From the NCBI GenBank assembly GCA_027600665.1, contig JADGJL010000001.1, positions 423,797 to 487,796 of the forward strand: a stretch of DNA of 64,000 bases. The letters are read 5' to 3'. Position numbers and translations under genes: made by a program. Source of the DNA: Irineochytrium annulatum. Taxonomy: Eukaryota > Chytridiomycota > Chytridiomycetes > Chytridiales > Chytridiaceae. Under the pieces are notes generated by a model. The model was given only the letters and a program-made list of their open reading frames with translations, searched no databases and was not told where the DNA came from. Shown here piece after piece: positions 26,995 to 36,555 of the stretch (the first letter of the stretch is position 1; each line of letters begins with the position of its first letter).

Positions 26995-28773
26995 TTATCC
27001 AACCGACCGATAAATGTAGACAGATTCCGCCAATGTAAATGTATCTCCATCCTCCAAGGGATACTCCTTATAAGGAGCAAGAATATTACCCTGAAGAATA
27101 GTTCCATTCACTGAACCCAGATCCTTAATGACATAGCCCGATTTGTTCCGGCTCAATTCCACATGAGCACGGGACACACCGGTCGCTGTATCGACCCACT
27201 GAACCATGTCGGCTGATCTTCCGATGACAAAAGATGCTCCTTGCACATCCATCCGTTCATGTTGGTCACTGCTTCCCGATCTTCGTTCAAGATAATAAGA
27301 CGCCTTCACCGGCCCTTCCCCATTAAAGTTACCTTTGGCCAGATTCTGCAAATTCACGGTTGCCTCCGCAACTGCATCCTGTCGAGTTAGCTCTGAAGTT
27401 GAAGCTACCGATTCCACATGGCGCTGAACGAACGGTGGATCAGAGTGTTCAGGTGTCATATGCAGGCTTTGATAATAGGAATGCTCACTACCACCTTCTG
27501 ACGCGGATGCAATCGTTTGGTTTATGCGTTCCACCGGCCTTTCAGCTGTATTCCATCGCCAACTCTCCTGAAACGGTTCCTCCTCATCTTCCGTTTGCTT
27601 CCCTTTGTTCTTACCTAAATTGAATGAAAAAGACCGCTTATTTTCTGGTTCATTATGAGTGATTCCCTTACGCTTCCAAGTCCATCCTGCTACACCAAGC
27701 AAACCAAGGCTCAGTACCATGCACAGGATCATCTGCGTCTGTCCCGGTTGCTCCATGTATATGAATCTCCATACCAATGCCATGGCTACCATGCAGCCCA
27801 ATATGACATAGGTTATTTTGGAGGTTGCAGGCTTTTCCTCTACTTCCATATCAACGGGCTCTAGCGAATCAGAATTATGCGGGTTACTTCGTCTCTTATC
27901 CATGCTGTTTGTACTCTCCAATGAAGATTGTCCAGGTGAGCGCCTGCCTGAAAAGGTCCGAGATCTCATCGGAAAGTCTTCAACCTCGGATTCACTCGTT
28001 TTCTGTGTCTGACGGAAATTTAGCACGGGCTCCACAGCAGCCTTTTGAACAGGCGCACCAGGTTGATCTGGACGAGAATAACTAGTGGATTGCCTGTTAT
28101 CCCGCCCAGTAATTGACGAATGAAAATTACCTCGTAGATCATTGACCTTTTCCGATGTTCTGGACGAGAGAAATGCTGCACTTCCTCCATTCTCTTGCTC
28201 GTCCGCGTACAATTCCAGCAAGAGCTCTCGCAACTGTCTGATATCCCAGCGTTCATTGTCACAAAACTGTAGAACACGCTGGATTCCTTCACCCTGCAAT
28301 TCCTGTACATGGGCCATCAGTCTGATTACCAGCTCACGGAATTGCTGAGGCGTTGGATCAACTTCAACCGTATCCATGATTGGTACATAGACTATGCCAA
28401 GCTCACCCTGTTCGAATGAACCGTTGATGAACAAGTATTCTTCCTGGATCAATAATTTACGAGGCTCCAGCATATACTGTCGGCATTCCGTGAAGGCATC
28501 GGCTAATTGGAACAACAGACCGTACAGAACACGCAATTTGATTTTACTTGACTTTAACATCTGGGATAACATCTTGTACCCCGATATGTCGTACTGCAAA
28601 GTTACATTTCGGTCCACTTCCCGAATATGAACAGGAAGAAGTCGTGGAATCTGATTGGAGGACAGCATGCCCATCTGTACCCGGCTCAATTCCTCCATTC
28701 GTAGTCCGTCCTCTTTCTCCAAAACCATAAACGCTCCGCCGTTACGAATAAAATCTCTCGTTAATCCATACAT
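26995..28773 (-). CDS. FHA-domain membrane protein at the end of the Tad locus
   Basis: 592 residues in three parts. Residues 1-195 form a cytosolic N-terminal domain (DFIRNGGAFMVLEKE, YLFINGSFEQGELGIVYVP) of the kind found beside FHA domains in Firmicutes. A polar linker runs to about 320, then two membrane helices (ITYVILGCMVAMALVWRFI and MILCMVLSLGLLGVAGW). The C-terminal FHA domain is at about 500-590 with GASFVIGRSADM, GVSRAHVEL and KDLGSVNGTIL. The phosphothreonine-binding Arg, Ser and Asn are intact. It may couple Ser/Thr phosphorylation to pilus function; this is inference from its position. Confidence 0.8.
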   Translation of the reverse strand: MYGLTRDFIRNGGAFMVLEKEDGLRMEELSRVQMGMLSSNQIPRLLPVHIREVDRNVTLQYDISGYKMLSQMLKSSKIKLRVLYGLLFQLADAFTECRQYMLEPRKLLIQEEYLFINGSFEQGELGIVYVPIMDTVEVDPTPQQFRELVIRLMAHVQELQGEGIQRVLQFCDNERWDIRQLRELLLELYADEQENGGSAAFLSSRTSEKVNDLRGNFHSSITGRDNRQSTSYSRPDQPGAPVQKAAVEPVLNFRQTQKTSESEVEDFPMRSRTFSGRRSPGQSSLESTNSMDKRRSNPHNSDSLEPVDMEVEEKPATSKITYVILGCMVAMALVWRFIYMEQPGQTQMILCMVLSLGLLGVAGWTWKRKGITHNEPENKRSFSFNLGKNKGKQTEDEEEPFQESWRWNTAERPVERINQTIASASEGGSEHSYYQSLHMTPEHSDPPFVQRHVESVASTSELTRQDAVAEATVNLQNLAKGNFNGEGPVKASYYLERRSGSSDQHERMDVQGASFVIGRSADMVQWVDTATGVSRAHVELSRNKSGYVIKDLGSVNGTILQGNILAPYKEYPLEDGDTFTLAESVYIYRSVG

Positions 28774-28802
28774 GCCAATCCTCTCTTTCCATTGTTATAT
28801 AG

Positions 28803-28838
28803 GATCAACTAAAGAAAGTTTAAAAAGTTTAGTTGATC
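28803..28838. promoter_or_regulatory. 11-bp-arm inverted repeat upstream of the FHA gene
   Basis: GATCAACTAAA (28803-28813) and TTTAGTTGATC (28828-28838) are exactly complementary around 14 bases. There is no T-run on the minus strand, so it is an operator candidate rather than a terminator. It lies 30 bases upstream of the FHA start, after the peptidase gene, and may give the FHA gene its own control. Confidence 0.5.
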
Positions 28839-28930
28839 TAAGTTTTAGTTACAATATGTTACACTCTGCCACTCCTATTGTAGTGCCATCTTCTATCACT
28901 GTTACTCTCAAAACTTCTTTACTCCTTCAC

Positions 28931-29440
28931 TCAAGGGAAAAGTCCTGAAATAAGCACCGTGATAAATCCAGGCAATACGGCCAGCATAAATGGAAACTTT
29001 AATGTCTTCTCTGTGTTCAGCAGCTTGAGGGAACCAATCATGAAAAAACCGGCAAGATTGCCTGCCATGCCACGAATTCGTTTCGCTGAGTCCTTGCGGA
29101 ATAGAAGTATCACTAAACCAATAGCTCCTGCATACAAAACAGAGTAAATAATCACATGAATGCCAAAAGCAAACCCCGTCCATGCGCCAATCGCACCAAA
29201 CAATTTCACATCTCCTGCCCCTACTGCGCCAATGACATACATCAGAAACAAAATACCAAAACCTGTTGCAAATCCAGCAGCAGAGAATAAGAACCCATCC
29301 CAACCTCCCCATATGATATGGGCCAGTACACCTGCAACAGTCACCGGTAAAGTTAATCGATTTGGAATTTTCATGGATCGTATGTCAGTAATAAAAGCTG
29401 CAATAATGTATATGCCACAGGCAATGTAGAACCACTCCAC
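28931..29440 (-). CDS. tadV: A24 family prepilin peptidase (TadV/CpaA-like)
   Basis: 169 residues with about six membrane helices. Both catalytic aspartates are visible: FITDIRSMKIPNRL (about 17-30) and AVGAGDVKLFG (GxGD, about 65-75). This size, without the N-methyltransferase domain, matches TadV/CpaA, which clips class III signal peptides from Flp and TadE/F. GTG at 29440 is preferred because AAGGGG is 8 bases upstream. It is 16 bases after the preceding Tad gene and therefore in the operon. Its likely substrates are the pilin and two TadE-like proteins encoded here. Confidence 0.88.
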   Translation of the reverse strand: MEWFYIACGIYIIAAFITDIRSMKIPNRLTLPVTVAGVLAHIIWGGWDGFLFSAAGFATGFGILFLMYVIGAVGAGDVKLFGAIGAWTGFAFGIHVIIYSVLYAGAIGLVILLFRKDSAKRIRGMAGNLAGFFMIGSLKLLNTEKTLKFPFMLAVLPGFITVLISGLFP

Positions 29441-29456
29441 TCTATCATCCCCTTCC

Positions 29457-30488
29457 TTATTTTCTGGAAGCCACGGTAAACGTAGTCTCCGTCTTGGTAC
29501 CGTCTCCTGTCTCGACAACAAAACTCCATGTTCCTTCTGTTGTCCGAGTGCCAACAAACCAGGTCCATTCAATTATTCCATTCTCATCTGCGGTGGCCCA
29601 TCCGATGTGCTTCGCAGAACTTTCACCTGACTTGTAAAATATCGTTAAATTCGCGCTCGCTCCTGGTTCTACCTTCACCTTGATCGTTGCATTGTTGCCT
29701 ATGTAAGCCGGGTCAGGCTTAGACAATACCGTTGCTGAACCGGCAGTATCCCCGCTCCCTGCGCTACCATCTGCCCCTTCTCCGGTATCTCCAATCCATA
29801 CCCGTTCTGCCGCAGCAGCCTGAATCCGAAGCGGTTTACTGAGAAAGGGGACTTTTACCGGCAATTCATAACTCAGTTCCAGTCGGAAATATGGATTAGT
29901 TTTGTTTTTGAGATCAGGTATGGAAATCCCATTCACATGAACCCGTTCCATATTCAGTAGAGTTGGCTCGATAAAGGGTTGAAGCAGTGGTTTTACCGTG
30001 GGATCAAGCACGGTTTCCAAGACGGATGTCTTGATCTCCTGTAGTGGTTGTTCACCACTAGCCGCTGCTGAACGTACCCAATCACTTAATGGCTCGGGCA
30101 GAGAAGAAGCATAACCTTCTGCCCATTCCGTCAGAGACAACTCCGGTATCTTCCACCCTCCTCCAGAGCCTTCACCTCCGGCAGAATCAGAAGGTGTGAA
30201 TGCAAGGGAAACAGGATATATTTTCGTTGATAACTGCTTCACCGCTTCCCCTGCTGTGCTCTGTAGCGCTGTGGAGATTAAAGTCATTTGCACAATGAAG
30301 ATGAGAAACATGATAAAGAACAGAAAAACAGGTAACACCAGTGAGGCTTCCAGAACCATGCTGCCCTGTTCCTTTTTAGGAGGACATATCTGCTTATTCA
30401 GAGACTTCAAACGTTGCAATCTGATTAATCTTGTTAAACGATTCTGTAATTGTGCGTTTTCTTTTTCATAATGTTGCTGCTTATCCAT
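29457..30488 (-). CDS. TadE-like pseudopilin with long extracellular region
   Basis: 343 residues. A basic, Lys/Arg/Gln-rich cytosolic leader of about 45 residues ends in KKEQG|SMVLEASLVLP. This is a class III cleavage site with Glu at +5, followed by a membrane helix (FFIMFLIFIVQM). The outside part includes LEMERVH-type segments, a Gly/Ser-rich linker and, after about residue 260, a strand-rich region (NATIKVKVEPGASANLTIFYK, then TWSFVVETGDGTKTETTFTV) that looks Ig-like. Such proteins are minor pilins or assembly factors of Tad pili. ATG at 30488 has GGTGGAGGG upstream. Confidence 0.78.
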   Translation of the reverse strand: MDKQQHYEKENAQLQNRLTRLIRLQRLKSLNKQICPPKKEQGSMVLEASLVLPVFLFFIMFLIFIVQMTLISTALQSTAGEAVKQLSTKIYPVSLAFTPSDSAGGEGSGGGWKIPELSLTEWAEGYASSLPEPLSDWVRSAAASGEQPLQEIKTSVLETVLDPTVKPLLQPFIEPTLLNMERVHVNGISIPDLKNKTNPYFRLELSYELPVKVPFLSKPLRIQAAAAERVWIGDTGEGADGSAGSGDTAGSATVLSKPDPAYIGNNATIKVKVEPGASANLTIFYKSGESSAKHIGWATADENGIIEWTWFVGTRTTEGTWSFVVETGDGTKTETTFTVASRK

Positions 30489-30517
30489 AATCCCTCCACC
30501 GAAACAATCCCGATCAC

Positions 30518-32707
30518 TCAATAGGAATAATCCGCCTTCCGCTCAATGAAAAATCGCCCACCTTCAACCTGATCCTCACTACCCATAACTGCACCTATGC
30601 TTCTAACCACCCCTGGCAAAAACCACAACTTGATGCTACTTCGCATGTTACCCGAAGCGTACGTCTGTTTCTCATCCGGATTCACACCCGTATTCAATCG
30701 AATTAACGCCAGCATTCTGGACATTTTGCGTTCATTGTTGCTGTGCATCAAGAGGAACAATCGAAGATGGTCCCTATACGTCAATTTGACTTTGATATAT
30801 TTGGACAGTTCCACACTGCCCTCTTTTGCAAGTTTCACCATATCCGCAATAGCGTTTGTAATTCCATATAAAATGGCTGCCGATAACACCAAAAGTGGAT
30901 TTCCCAACTTGCTGTGTTCAATTAATCCTTCTGCGGTTCGAATAGCGAGGCGCATCCCGAAGATTTCCGCATATGCCGCAGCGATGTTACCCGATGGATT
31001 ATGAAACCCGTATACGATATACTCCAGTTCCTGATTCTCCAATTTGAAAACATCACCCGCATCTCCACCACCTTCAGTCAAGGTAAATAGCTGACCAAAA
31101 TCCATGGAATTGAAATAGGCTAGAGCGTATTCATTTTGGAACAATTCATCACCCAGGCTATCCAGGAGACCTGACATCCCGCCAAACAAACTGTCCATTC
31201 CCTTCATGGCATCGCCACCAGAGTCATAGGGATCACCAGCAATCTCTGCCTTTTTGGCTTCCTCACGACTAGCCTCGTTAAACGCAATGTTAGCGTTGTA
31301 ATACTCCTCCAGCTGTTTGAAAGCGTCCATGGAACCTGAACTTCCACTCTGAATCTGCGACAAGATTCGTTTAACTTCCTTTAATTTTCCTTTGGATTCC
31401 TTATCATTTGCTTTACGCTGGGCGTCCGAACCACGACCACTCTCCAGCTGCTGTTTACTCTGTTCGATGAGGTTGGCAGGGCCGCTGCGCACATAAGTAT
31501 CCATGTATCGTTCTGTTATCTGGCTTGCCTGTCTAACCGCGGGTTTAATTGGAACACCGCTCATACCCGTGACACTGCGAAGCTGTGTATTTAATTCCAT
31601 GTTGTCTCTTCTGACGTTAGAGAAGTCCGAGTTCTGGGAAATCACTCGTGCCTTCAACTGATCGAACAGGCTATCTGCCCTCACAAGCTCCGAAGCGAGA
31701 GAACGTGCACTTTTGGCTTCAGTGCCCGATCCTGTAGATGCAGGGCTCGTTCCAGGCAGATTCGAATTGCCCACGTTGTCGTAACTGGCGTTCTCCGAAC
31801 GGTTCTCCCCCTCCGCGATCACACGTTTCATTTCCTCATTGATCTTGCGTGCTTCTTCGATCTTGACCTGTGCTTCCTCCAGCTTCGTTTGATGGGCCTG
31901 TAACGCCGGTTGCATGATCATGCTGATACCCGTGACCACATTCCCAACACCCGTCCGATAACGAGCCAGTTCCAATATGTATTGTTGCTCTCTGAACGGC
32001 AATCCTTCGTCCGCCCTTTGCTTGTTCAGATAATCCGCATAACGTGCCGCTGCCTCGGCAGCAGTCTCTGGTGTATCTTCCAGCATCTCATCGTAGATAG
32101 CCTGTGAAGGCGGGTCCATAATCAACTTCGGAAGATTCTTCAGTTTCTCGGCCGATTCCGTCTGATTGGCAATGGCCTCATCCAACAACTCTTCACGTTT
32201 GTCATATAACTTTTGTAATTTCTTCAGCAAGTCTACCGTGTGCGCGGCTTCCTTCATCTCGTCTGACATCGGTTTGAACCGATTGATCACTTCAAAGGTA
32301 AAATCAACCGGAGCCCGATACTTCATATCCTCCTGAATCTGACGATTAAATATATCGTATCTGCCCAGTTCACGCTCCATGCTCAGCGAAGTTGTATCCC
32401 ACTGGATATCCAGAATGGGAAATTTGTCTTTTACAGACGAGGGCTTCACACTATCATTCAGCACTTTCGCCATAATCGCATCCCCACTGCTGTCACCATA
32501 CCCGAATAAACCATACTCCCGCAGGGAGGTGTCATAGGCTGACATGACCGATCTCATTGCAGCATGAGTCATTCGTTCGGTCTGCACCTTGAAGGCAGCA
32601 ATACGAGCATAATCAATAAATATGGCGACAAACATATAAACTCCCGCCAATATTAATATTAAAAAAAGGGTTACGGCTCCCAACTCACCGTCTTTTTTTC
32701 TAAACAG
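30518..32707 (-). CDS. large TadG-like membrane-anchored protein of the Tad locus
   Basis: About 729 residues. It starts FRKKDGELGAVTLFLILILAGVYMFVAIFI, one N-terminal membrane helix in the position typical of TadG-like proteins. A long, mostly helical, charged extracellular region follows with coiled-coil-like stretches (about 240-330 and 430-520), and a hydrophobic patch lies near residues 620-650. The frame is open upstream, but the only good ribosome site (AGGAGGAGG) points to a CTG at 32707, 19 bases after the previous stop; a TTG at 32677 is the fallback. Function is inferred from neighbours only. Confidence 0.65.
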   Translation of the reverse strand: MFRKKDGELGAVTLFLILILAGVYMFVAIFIDYARIAAFKVQTERMTHAAMRSVMSAYDTSLREYGLFGYGDSSGDAIMAKVLNDSVKPSSVKDKFPILDIQWDTTSLSMERELGRYDIFNRQIQEDMKYRAPVDFTFEVINRFKPMSDEMKEAAHTVDLLKKLQKLYDKREELLDEAIANQTESAEKLKNLPKLIMDPPSQAIYDEMLEDTPETAAEAAARYADYLNKQRADEGLPFREQQYILELARYRTGVGNVVTGISMIMQPALQAHQTKLEEAQVKIEEARKINEEMKRVIAEGENRSENASYDNVGNSNLPGTSPASTGSGTEAKSARSLASELVRADSLFDQLKARVISQNSDFSNVRRDNMELNTQLRSVTGMSGVPIKPAVRQASQITERYMDTYVRSGPANLIEQSKQQLESGRGSDAQRKANDKESKGKLKEVKRILSQIQSGSSGSMDAFKQLEEYYNANIAFNEASREEAKKAEIAGDPYDSGGDAMKGMDSLFGGMSGLLDSLGDELFQNEYALAYFNSMDFGQLFTLTEGGGDAGDVFKLENQELEYIVYGFHNPSGNIAAAYAEIFGMRLAIRTAEGLIEHSKLGNPLLVLSAAILYGITNAIADMVKLAKEGSVELSKYIKVKLTYRDHLRLFLLMHSNNERKMSRMLALIRLNTGVNPDEKQTYASGNMRSSIKLWFLPGVVRSIGAVMGSEDQVEGGRFFIERKADYSY

Positions 32708-32726
32708 CTCCGCCCTCCTCCTTTTC

Positions 32727-33401
32727 TCATTTTTTGCTTTTGCCAAAATGCTGCACAACCTGTCCGGCCTCTGCCGCTGTACTGGTCGCCGCACCACCCT
32801 TGCCTTTAAACTTGGCTGCGTAATAACGGACCAAATCTACCGTTCGAATGAATTCCACCGGTTCAACAACTGCGGATGATCCTTGAGTTAGAACCCGGTT
32901 ACCTGAATCAAACAAAAAGGAAGGAAGAGGCAAAGAAATCACTTGTTCCAGCTTGGTCGTTATTTTCCGCTGAATCAGAGAATTCTGATACTCAATCGTA
33001 CCTTTCATGGCTGAGGGCATATGTTGAACTGCTTGTGCCAATTTCTGTTCCGAGAGACTTCCGCCTTCACCAGCAGGTATTGAAACGCTAACCTGGTTGT
33101 CCGCTCCCGCCCAGCCAAACAGTGCTCCGAGCATCCGATCATCCGTCAGTCTCCAGTACAGATTGTCATGTTCTCCAGCAACATATTCACCCGTCATCGC
33201 CTGTTTGTGACTGTTGTCCCAGCTGTAGGTTGCACGTTCGGAAGCTGCATAGGCATGTTGATTCAGGAATGTCTTTTGATACATGTACATGGTGAAGAAT
33301 AGCAGTAACACCAAAATAAACAGCACAACAGGGAAGACCAGGGAGGCTTCAACGGTGAAGCTCCCTTCTTCCTTTTTGAACTTGTTATTCGAAAAATTCA
33401 T
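32727..33401 (-). CDS. tadE: TadE-like pseudopilin
   Basis: 224 residues from ATG 33401 (an ATG at 33419 is also possible; neither has a strong ribosome site). The leader KKEEG|SFTVEASLVFP is a class III cleavage site with Glu at +5, then a helix (VVLFILVLLLFFTMYMY). The extracellular part has TYSWDNS, WRLTDDRMLGALFG and a helical tail ending in GKSKK. TadE/F proteins are minor pilins needed for Tad pilus assembly. The start overlaps the end of the flp gene, so translation is likely coupled. Confidence 0.8.
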   Translation of the reverse strand: MNFSNNKFKKEEGSFTVEASLVFPVVLFILVLLLFFTMYMYQKTFLNQHAYAASERATYSWDNSHKQAMTGEYVAGEHDNLYWRLTDDRMLGALFGWAGADNQVSVSIPAGEGGSLSEQKLAQAVQHMPSAMKGTIEYQNSLIQRKITTKLEQVISLPLPSFLFDSGNRVLTQGSSAVVEPVEFIRTVDLVRYYAAKFKGKGGAATSTAAEAGQVVQHFGKSKK

Positions 33402-33573
33402 TACTTCTATCACTAACATTCTTCAAAAGTCTTTCAACTAACGTCTTGATTTGGTTCTTGAATATCAAAGCAATAATGATAATAACACCAATGATCAGAA
33501 TCAGCTCCAACGTGCCGAGTCCGTCCTCTTCCTTCCAAAATGCGTTGACCTTGTTCTTCAATACTTCCATCAT
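33385..33573 (-). CDS. flp: Flp family type IVb pilin (major pilin candidate)
   Basis: 62 residues. After KNKVNAFWKEEDG comes the cleavage site G|LGTLE (Glu at +5) and one hydrophobic helix, LILIIGVIIIIALIF, then a short amphipathic tail. This is the classic Flp layout and size. Prepilin peptidase would release a mature protein of about 45 residues that polymerises into the pilus. AGGAGG is 7 bases before ATG 33573. The gene lies between tadC and tadE on the same strand. Confidence 0.88.
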   Translation of the reverse strand: MMEVLKNKVNAFWKEEDGLGTLELILIIGVIIIIALIFKNQIKTLVERLLKNVSDRSNEFFE

Positions 33574-33584
33574 CCCAATTCCTC

Positions 33585-34454
33585 CTACATATTCATCATC
33601 ATAAAAGCAGGTGTCCCGATCATGACCACAATTGTAAAAAAGATAAGTACCATCGGAAACACCAGTTTGGAAGAAGCCTGTTCTCCCTTCGCCCGACTGA
33701 CAGCCTTGCGTTTCTCCCACAACACATGTGACAGATCCCGCAGCGCCAATACAAAGTCACCTCCCCCACGCCGGAAATTCAGCAGCACCGTTGTTGTAAA
33801 GATCGTCACTTCCTGCACACCGCAGCGGCGACTGAACTGTTCAAATGATTGTTGAAACGAGTAGCCATTATTCCAATCTCCCACGGTTTTTCTGAGTTCG
33901 TTGTACAGCGGATGATCTCGTTCCCCCTGGCTTGTGACACAGTGGACGATGGCACGCTGAACGGTCTCCCCGGCGCCTACTAATAGAACAATTCGGTTCA
34001 ATAGCTCGGGCAGCTCCATAAGGATGTCCTGATCTCTCCGCTGGACCTTGGTATTGAGGTCTTTATAGAGTGCAAAAGGTAAAGCTATTCCTAATGCCAG
34101 TCCACCCACCATACCTCCGATGCCCATATCTCCAACAAGTGTTAACAAACAACCTGCCAGTAACATAAGCCACGTGTAGGTTAACATTTCAGCGCAATAG
34201 AGCATCGTTTTCTCCCCACTGTGCTGTATGCCATACATTTTCTGAATGGCATGTTGCATCCGAAACATGAGCACAGGCAATCTGCGTCCAATCTCAAACT
34301 TGTCCAGTATGAACAGGAATGGGCCATGCAATTTCTTCAGTCGTAATCCTTCCATATCCAGTTTGCGCAGATGCCGGTAGGTCTGTCCCCGGGTTCGATC
34401 CAGTACCAGCCATCCCGCTCCGAGCATCCCTGCGACTATAACGGGAAGCAGCAT
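33585..34454 (-). CDS. tadC: TadC-like type II/IV secretion F protein
   Basis: 289 residues with an N-terminal helix (LLPVIVAGMLGAGWLVL), a pair of helices at about 90-135 and a C-terminal helix (LVFPMVLIFFTIVVMIG). The cytosolic T2SSF domain between them has LMELPELLNRIVLLVGAGETVQRAI and FTTTVLLNFRRGGGDFVLALRDL. TadC pairs with TadB to form the inner-membrane platform on which the TadA ATPase acts. It starts 12 bases after tadB ends. Confidence 0.88.
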   Translation of the reverse strand: MLLPVIVAGMLGAGWLVLDRTRGQTYRHLRKLDMEGLRLKKLHGPFLFILDKFEIGRRLPVLMFRMQHAIQKMYGIQHSGEKTMLYCAEMLTYTWLMLLAGCLLTLVGDMGIGGMVGGLALGIALPFALYKDLNTKVQRRDQDILMELPELLNRIVLLVGAGETVQRAIVHCVTSQGERDHPLYNELRKTVGDWNNGYSFQQSFEQFSRRCGVQEVTIFTTTVLLNFRRGGGDFVLALRDLSHVLWEKRKAVSRAKGEQASSKLVFPMVLIFFTIVVMIGTPAFMMMNM

Positions 34455-34466
34455 CGTTTCAGCTCC

Positions 34467-35228
34467 TTATACTTTGATATCCATAATGCGATTAATCCAC
34501 AGATAACAGCAGGCCAACACTGCAAGTGCACCAGTAGAGATGAGATATCCCATCCCGCTATATAATGGCTCCATAAAGTCCTTGGCGGTCAGATTGAGAA
34601 ATATCAAAAAAATAAATGGAGCTGCAAACATGACCTTGGATTCAAATTTCTTCTGTGCCACTGCGACCATAATATCCTGCTGAATATCCAGCTTTTCCCC
34701 GATAACAGCCGAGGTGCGGCGCACGACTTCAACCAGATCCCCGCCCGTTCGTTTACAAGTAATGAACACATCTGCAAAGTTCGTAATGTCCTCAATCTGT
34801 GCCCGATCCGAAAAGTCCTGTAGTGCCTCTTCAATCGGTTGTCCATACTCCATCCGTGTTCGCAATATCGTGAACTCACGAATCAGATCGGTATCTGCTT
34901 CCGGGTTCAACATTCGCAGATCCTCTACGGATTCCTTGAATCCATTTTCCACCGATTTTCCGGCGGCAAGTGCCGAAGATAATGCATATAATGCTTGTTT
35001 AAAATGTAAACTGAGTGTCATTCTTTTTCGTTCCAGCAGCACTTTAGTCCAATGTTTTGGTACCCATATACAACCTGCAGCCAGGATTGCCCCAGCCAAC
35101 CAGTGATGGTAGAACAGAATTCCGATGCCAAAAAACAACAGACCGCTAATCAGCATACAGACCATTTGCTGTCTCCGGGAAAGTGTATATACGGTGTAAT
35201 CCGTCAACATCTGTCTGGCTTCACCCAA
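34467..35228 (-). CDS. tadB: TadB-like type II/IV secretion F protein
   Basis: 253 residues. Two N-terminal helices (about 20-55) precede the T2SSF domain with FKQALYALSSALAAGKSVENGF, EYGQPIEEALQDFSDR and DVFITCKRTGGDLVEVVRRT. Two further helices end the protein (MFAAPFIFLIFLNL and a second near the C-terminus). It is the partner of TadC in the pilus assembly platform. It follows the tadA stop by 22 bases. Confidence 0.88.
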   Translation of the reverse strand: MGEARQMLTDYTVYTLSRRQQMVCMLISGLLFFGIGILFYHHWLAGAILAAGCIWVPKHWTKVLLERKRMTLSLHFKQALYALSSALAAGKSVENGFKESVEDLRMLNPEADTDLIREFTILRTRMEYGQPIEEALQDFSDRAQIEDITNFADVFITCKRTGGDLVEVVRRTSAVIGEKLDIQQDIMVAVAQKKFESKVMFAAPFIFLIFLNLTAKDFMEPLYSGMGYLISTGALAVLACCYLWINRIMDIKV

Positions 35229-35250
35229 CAGTAATCACCTTCCAATAACT

Positions 35251-36555
35251 TTAATTCACGTTGTTATCTGATGAATCCGATTCCATACTATATTGTTCTA
35301 TGTATCCATCCAGCCATTCTCCGAGCCCAGCCATCTGAATTTTATCCACCTGATTCAACTTTCCAACCTGTATTAGTCCACCAATAATTTTGCCTTCACG
35401 CTCTTCTTGCTCCTGGAAACGAAACAGTGGGTTCAGCAAAACCTCACCGTTCTGCATGCCAATCACTTCACTAATCTCTGTCACCCGCCGTGAGCGATCT
35501 CGTAGCCGGGACAGATGTACAAAAATATCAATTGCTGAACTAATCTGCTGCCTTACAACCGTAATGGGGAGATCCGCACCACTGAGCACCATCGTTTCCA
35601 GTCTGCTAATCATGTCCGAGATGGTATTCGCGTGCCCAGTTGATAAAGATCCATCATGACCTGTGTTCATGGCCTGTAACATATCCAGCGCTTCTGCGCC
35701 CCTTACCTCACCAATCACAATCCGATTCGGACGCATCCGTAAGGAAGACTTGATCAGATCCCGAATGGATATCTGCCCCTTGCCTTCGGTATTGGCATTC
35801 CGCGTTTCCAGTGACACCAGATTGGGTACCGTAACAATCTGTAACTCAGCCGAATCCTCAATGGTAATAATCCGCTCATCGGCGGGGATAAACTGGGATA
35901 GTGCATTCAGGAAGGTCGTTTTTCCCGATCCGGTCCCCCCTCCAATGAAGATGTTATATTTGCTCCGTACCAATTGCTGCAATAATTCTGCCGCTTCTTC
36001 ATGCAGGGCTCCCTTTTCAATCAGATCGGACATCTTCATCGGTTCACTGGGGAATTTACGAATCGTCATCGTGGGGCCTTTCAAGGCAATGGGAGGCAAC
36101 ACGATATTGACCCGTGAACCATCCTTTAAACGGGCATCTACGATTGGCGAAGACTCATTCACAATCCGGTTTACACCAGACACAATCATCTGAATAATAT
36201 CCTCAAGCCGTTCCCTGGACTCAAATTCAAGGGTGATCTGGCTGACTTCACCTTCCTGCTCCACAAAAATCTCCTTGTGACTATTGATCATAATTTCCGT
36301 AATATCGGGATGATCCACAAGTGGCTGCAAAATATCCAATCCACGAAAGGAGTCAAACAATCGCTGTACCAGCGTGTGACGCTCTCCTGAGGTCAGATCA
36401 TCCAGCTTCGGGTCGGTGAGAACTTTGCGTTCTATCCCCTGCCACAGTTCATCATCTCCTGCTGAAGAGGTTAAATCGAGCCCAGCCCTGACTTCCCTGC
36501 GCATCATCTGAAACTGTTCTTCACGATCCAGTATTCTATGGGTTGAATCCGTCAT
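35251..36555 (-). CDS. tadA: TadA/CpaF pilus assembly ATPase
   Basis: 434 residues of a type II/IV secretion ATPase. Seen in order: an N-terminal CpaF domain (ITEIMINSHKEIFVEQEG, then DGSRVNIVLPP), Walker A GGGTGSGKTT at about 210-220, Asp box TIEDSAELQ, Walker B with RPNRIVIGEVRGAEAL, and the His box TGHDGSLSTGHANT. It powers pilus extension and perhaps retraction. Its ATG at 36555 overlaps the tadZ stop by four bases (ATGA), so translation is coupled; the frame is open upstream but without family residues. Confidence 0.93.
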   Translation of the reverse strand: MTDSTHRILDREEQFQMMRREVRAGLDLTSSAGDDELWQGIERKVLTDPKLDDLTSGERHTLVQRLFDSFRGLDILQPLVDHPDITEIMINSHKEIFVEQEGEVSQITLEFESRERLEDIIQMIVSGVNRIVNESSPIVDARLKDGSRVNIVLPPIALKGPTMTIRKFPSEPMKMSDLIEKGALHEEAAELLQQLVRSKYNIFIGGGTGSGKTTFLNALSQFIPADERIITIEDSAELQIVTVPNLVSLETRNANTEGKGQISIRDLIKSSLRMRPNRIVIGEVRGAEALDMLQAMNTGHDGSLSTGHANTISDMISRLETMVLSGADLPITVVRQQISSAIDIFVHLSRLRDRSRRVTEISEVIGMQNGEVLLNPLFRFQEQEEREGKIIGGLIQVGKLNQVDKIQMAGLGEWLDGYIEQYSMESDSSDNNVN

